The notes beneath the pieces were generated by a model. It was not told the DNA's origin. It was given only the letters and a program-made list of their open reading frames with translations, and searched no databases. 64,000 nt of DNA from Drosophila persimilis (taxonomy: Eukaryota; Arthropoda; Insecta; Diptera; Drosophilidae). Made by a program: the position numbers and the translations under genes. Shown here in pieces: positions 62,861 through 64,000 of the stretch. The stretch lies in NCBI RefSeq assembly GCF_003286085.1, contig NW_020825298.1, positions 13,206,001-13,270,000 on the forward strand, read 5' to 3'. Position 1 is the stretch's first letter, and each line of letters opens with the position of its first letter.

Positions 62861-63310
62861 ATGGAGAAATTGGCACAATTTGTAACCAAATCTTTTGAAT
62901 ATAATTTAACCAACAACCGCGTTCATGACTTGTTTACCTCAATGACAGGCGTGCGAATTCAAAAACAATCGGAAACCACAAATTCCATCCTCGTAAATTC
63001 CAATAGTTCAGGCGAAAGTTATACCGATAACTGCACCAGTGACGACGAAACTGTAGATATTGATATAACTGATATCTCTATTTCGGAAAATACAGAAAAC
63101 ACAGAAAACACAGTTGGAGATGAACACAAACCATCTCCTAAGGATGCTACGTTCAGAAAACACTGTTCAAGCCAGAGTACACTTCAGTCAAATGTGTCGA
63201 AGCCAAGAAACTGGCTAATATCCGAGGATTTGCAGACGGAAACCAGGTCAGGAGGTAAAAAAGAAAACATATGTATGAACAAACCAAATCTCGCCATGGA
63301 ATATAGTTGA
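62861..63310 (+). CDS. Unknown 149-residue protein, TATA-driven gene
   Basis: Single open frame from ATG 62861 to TGA 63308-63310. It begins MEKLAQFVTKSFEYN. The middle is acidic and Ser/Thr-rich (TSDDETVDIDITDISISE), with an ENTENTENT repeat near residue 80, and the C-terminal third is basic. No signal peptide, membrane segment or known domain. A good core promoter sits just upstream, and the short intronless form with a tight leader is typical of inducible or developmentally pulsed Drosophila genes (inference). The frame stays open upstream to 62819, but the initiator position makes the 62861 ATG the natural start. It could also be a first exon, though I see no strong donor inside. Confidence 0.5.
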   Translation: MEKLAQFVTKSFEYNLTNNRVHDLFTSMTGVRIQKQSETTNSILVNSNSSGESYTDNCTSDDETVDIDITDISISENTENTENTVGDEHKPSPKDATFRKHCSSQSTLQSNVSKPRNWLISEDLQTETRSGGKKENICMNKPNLAMEYS

Positions 63311-64000
63311 TTTTTTCAAATAGTGCCTTAAATGTAGTCTTAAATGTGAACTTATAATGTCGCCTTGTGATAAGCATTTACCTATCTATTAGGGTAGCGA
63401 ATGATTTGAGTGCGCTCGACAGCAAGACCCTGGTCTGCATCAGATTCTAATTTTTTGCCCACTCTTGTAAATCATCTTTAAAAAATAGGACACTTTTTTG
63501 TGTGTTTCATTTACACGAATTTATTATCCTCCTGTAGTCTTTGAGCATCGGGTATAGGTATGTAGACTTATGCGGTGTGCGACATTTGAAAAATAAATAT
63601 ACAGCCATGCTCCGGCTATCGCAAATCGCAAGTCCAATCGTAAAAATGTGTGCTCCGGTTTTCTCAAATTGTAAGATTCTTACAATGCAAATGCGGCGGC
63701 TAATGAGCTTCCGATTTCAAAAATTTAAACATATTAACTGATATTTTAATTTTGTATTTATACAGTACATTTTCTGAAAAGCTAATGGATATATACAGTT
63801 TGGAAAATATTAAGACCAGATAATTATTTTGTAGAAAAAAACATTTTTTTTTTCGTTTTTGAGGTGAAGTTACGAAATACGAGTCACTATTCAATATTTT
63901 AGTTTGGGTCGAATTAATCCCTTTTCTTACCGCCCAATGCAAATTATTGAAGAGTTTTTCACAGCACTGTTGCGGAAGTATCTCTAAAACAAGTCCTCAT
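63311..64000. other. Right end, no gene seen
   Basis: Holds the probable 3' untranslated region of the gene above and a tiny DINE-1-like end (GAGCATCGGGTAT near 63543-63555). No further gene is seen. Confidence 0.4.

Overview
The window reads as animal, specifically Drosophila-type, genomic DNA. Genes are split by short GT-AG introns (typically 50-100 bases), polyadenylation signals follow the stops, and the intergenic DNA is AT-rich and littered with DINE-1/INE-1 Helitron fragments, LOA-, R1- and Jockey-type non-LTR pieces and BEL/Pao debris. I cannot fix the species. The density of DINE-1 pieces and TE-filled introns fits a Sophophora species outside the melanogaster subgroup or a repeat-rich chromosome arm (inference).

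Eight genes could be identified by protein family, six of them assembled exon by exon with consistent splice phases. From left to right: a PLPP6-type lipid phosphatase (minus, about 1.2-1.8 kb); the proteasome deubiquitinase Usp14 (plus, 2.3-4.5 kb); an OSER1 homologue (minus, 6.8-7.7 kb); the deubiquitinase CYLD (plus, 10.2-14.2 kb); the H3K27 demethylase Utx (minus, 16.3-32.6 kb, 15 coding exons, introns swollen by transposons); a type II membrane dipeptidyl-peptidase-like protein with a lost catalytic serine (plus, 38.4-42.5 kb, 12 exons); the Pol III repressor Maf1 (plus, 46.8-47.8 kb); and a lysosomal GH27 alpha-N-acetylgalactosaminidase-like enzyme (plus, 54.4-59.2 kb). Two further loci look like genes of unknown function: about 49.2-49.5 kb (minus) and 62.86-63.31 kb (plus). 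The second has a textbook TATA box and TCAGT initiator.

The spaces between genes are mostly repeat debris: a Myb/SANT-like PIF/Harbinger-type pseudogene (44.8-45.6 kb), LOA-like deletion derivatives (26.2-26.8 and 50.7-51.3 kb), an R1-like EN-RT deletion derivative (26.8-27.5 kb), a Jockey-type 3' end (34.2 kb), BEL/Pao fragments (51.5-52.5 and 55.4-56.5 kb), a Helitron replicase-domain remnant (56.6-56.9 kb), an LTR-element gag remnant (59.7-60.2 kb), a 19-base minisatellite found at two sites in opposite orientation, and four dispersed repeats I could not name.

The genes do not form an operon-like pathway. The nearest to a theme is ubiquitin and chromatin control (Usp14, CYLD, Utx), which is probably coincidence of synteny. 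I found no CRISPR array, no tRNA or rRNA that I can support, and no clearly novel system. The most interesting items are the serine-less peptidase with two stop-free short introns, the promoter-bearing orphan gene at 62.8 kb, the Helitron replicase remnant amid its non-autonomous relatives, and the unnamed repeat families.
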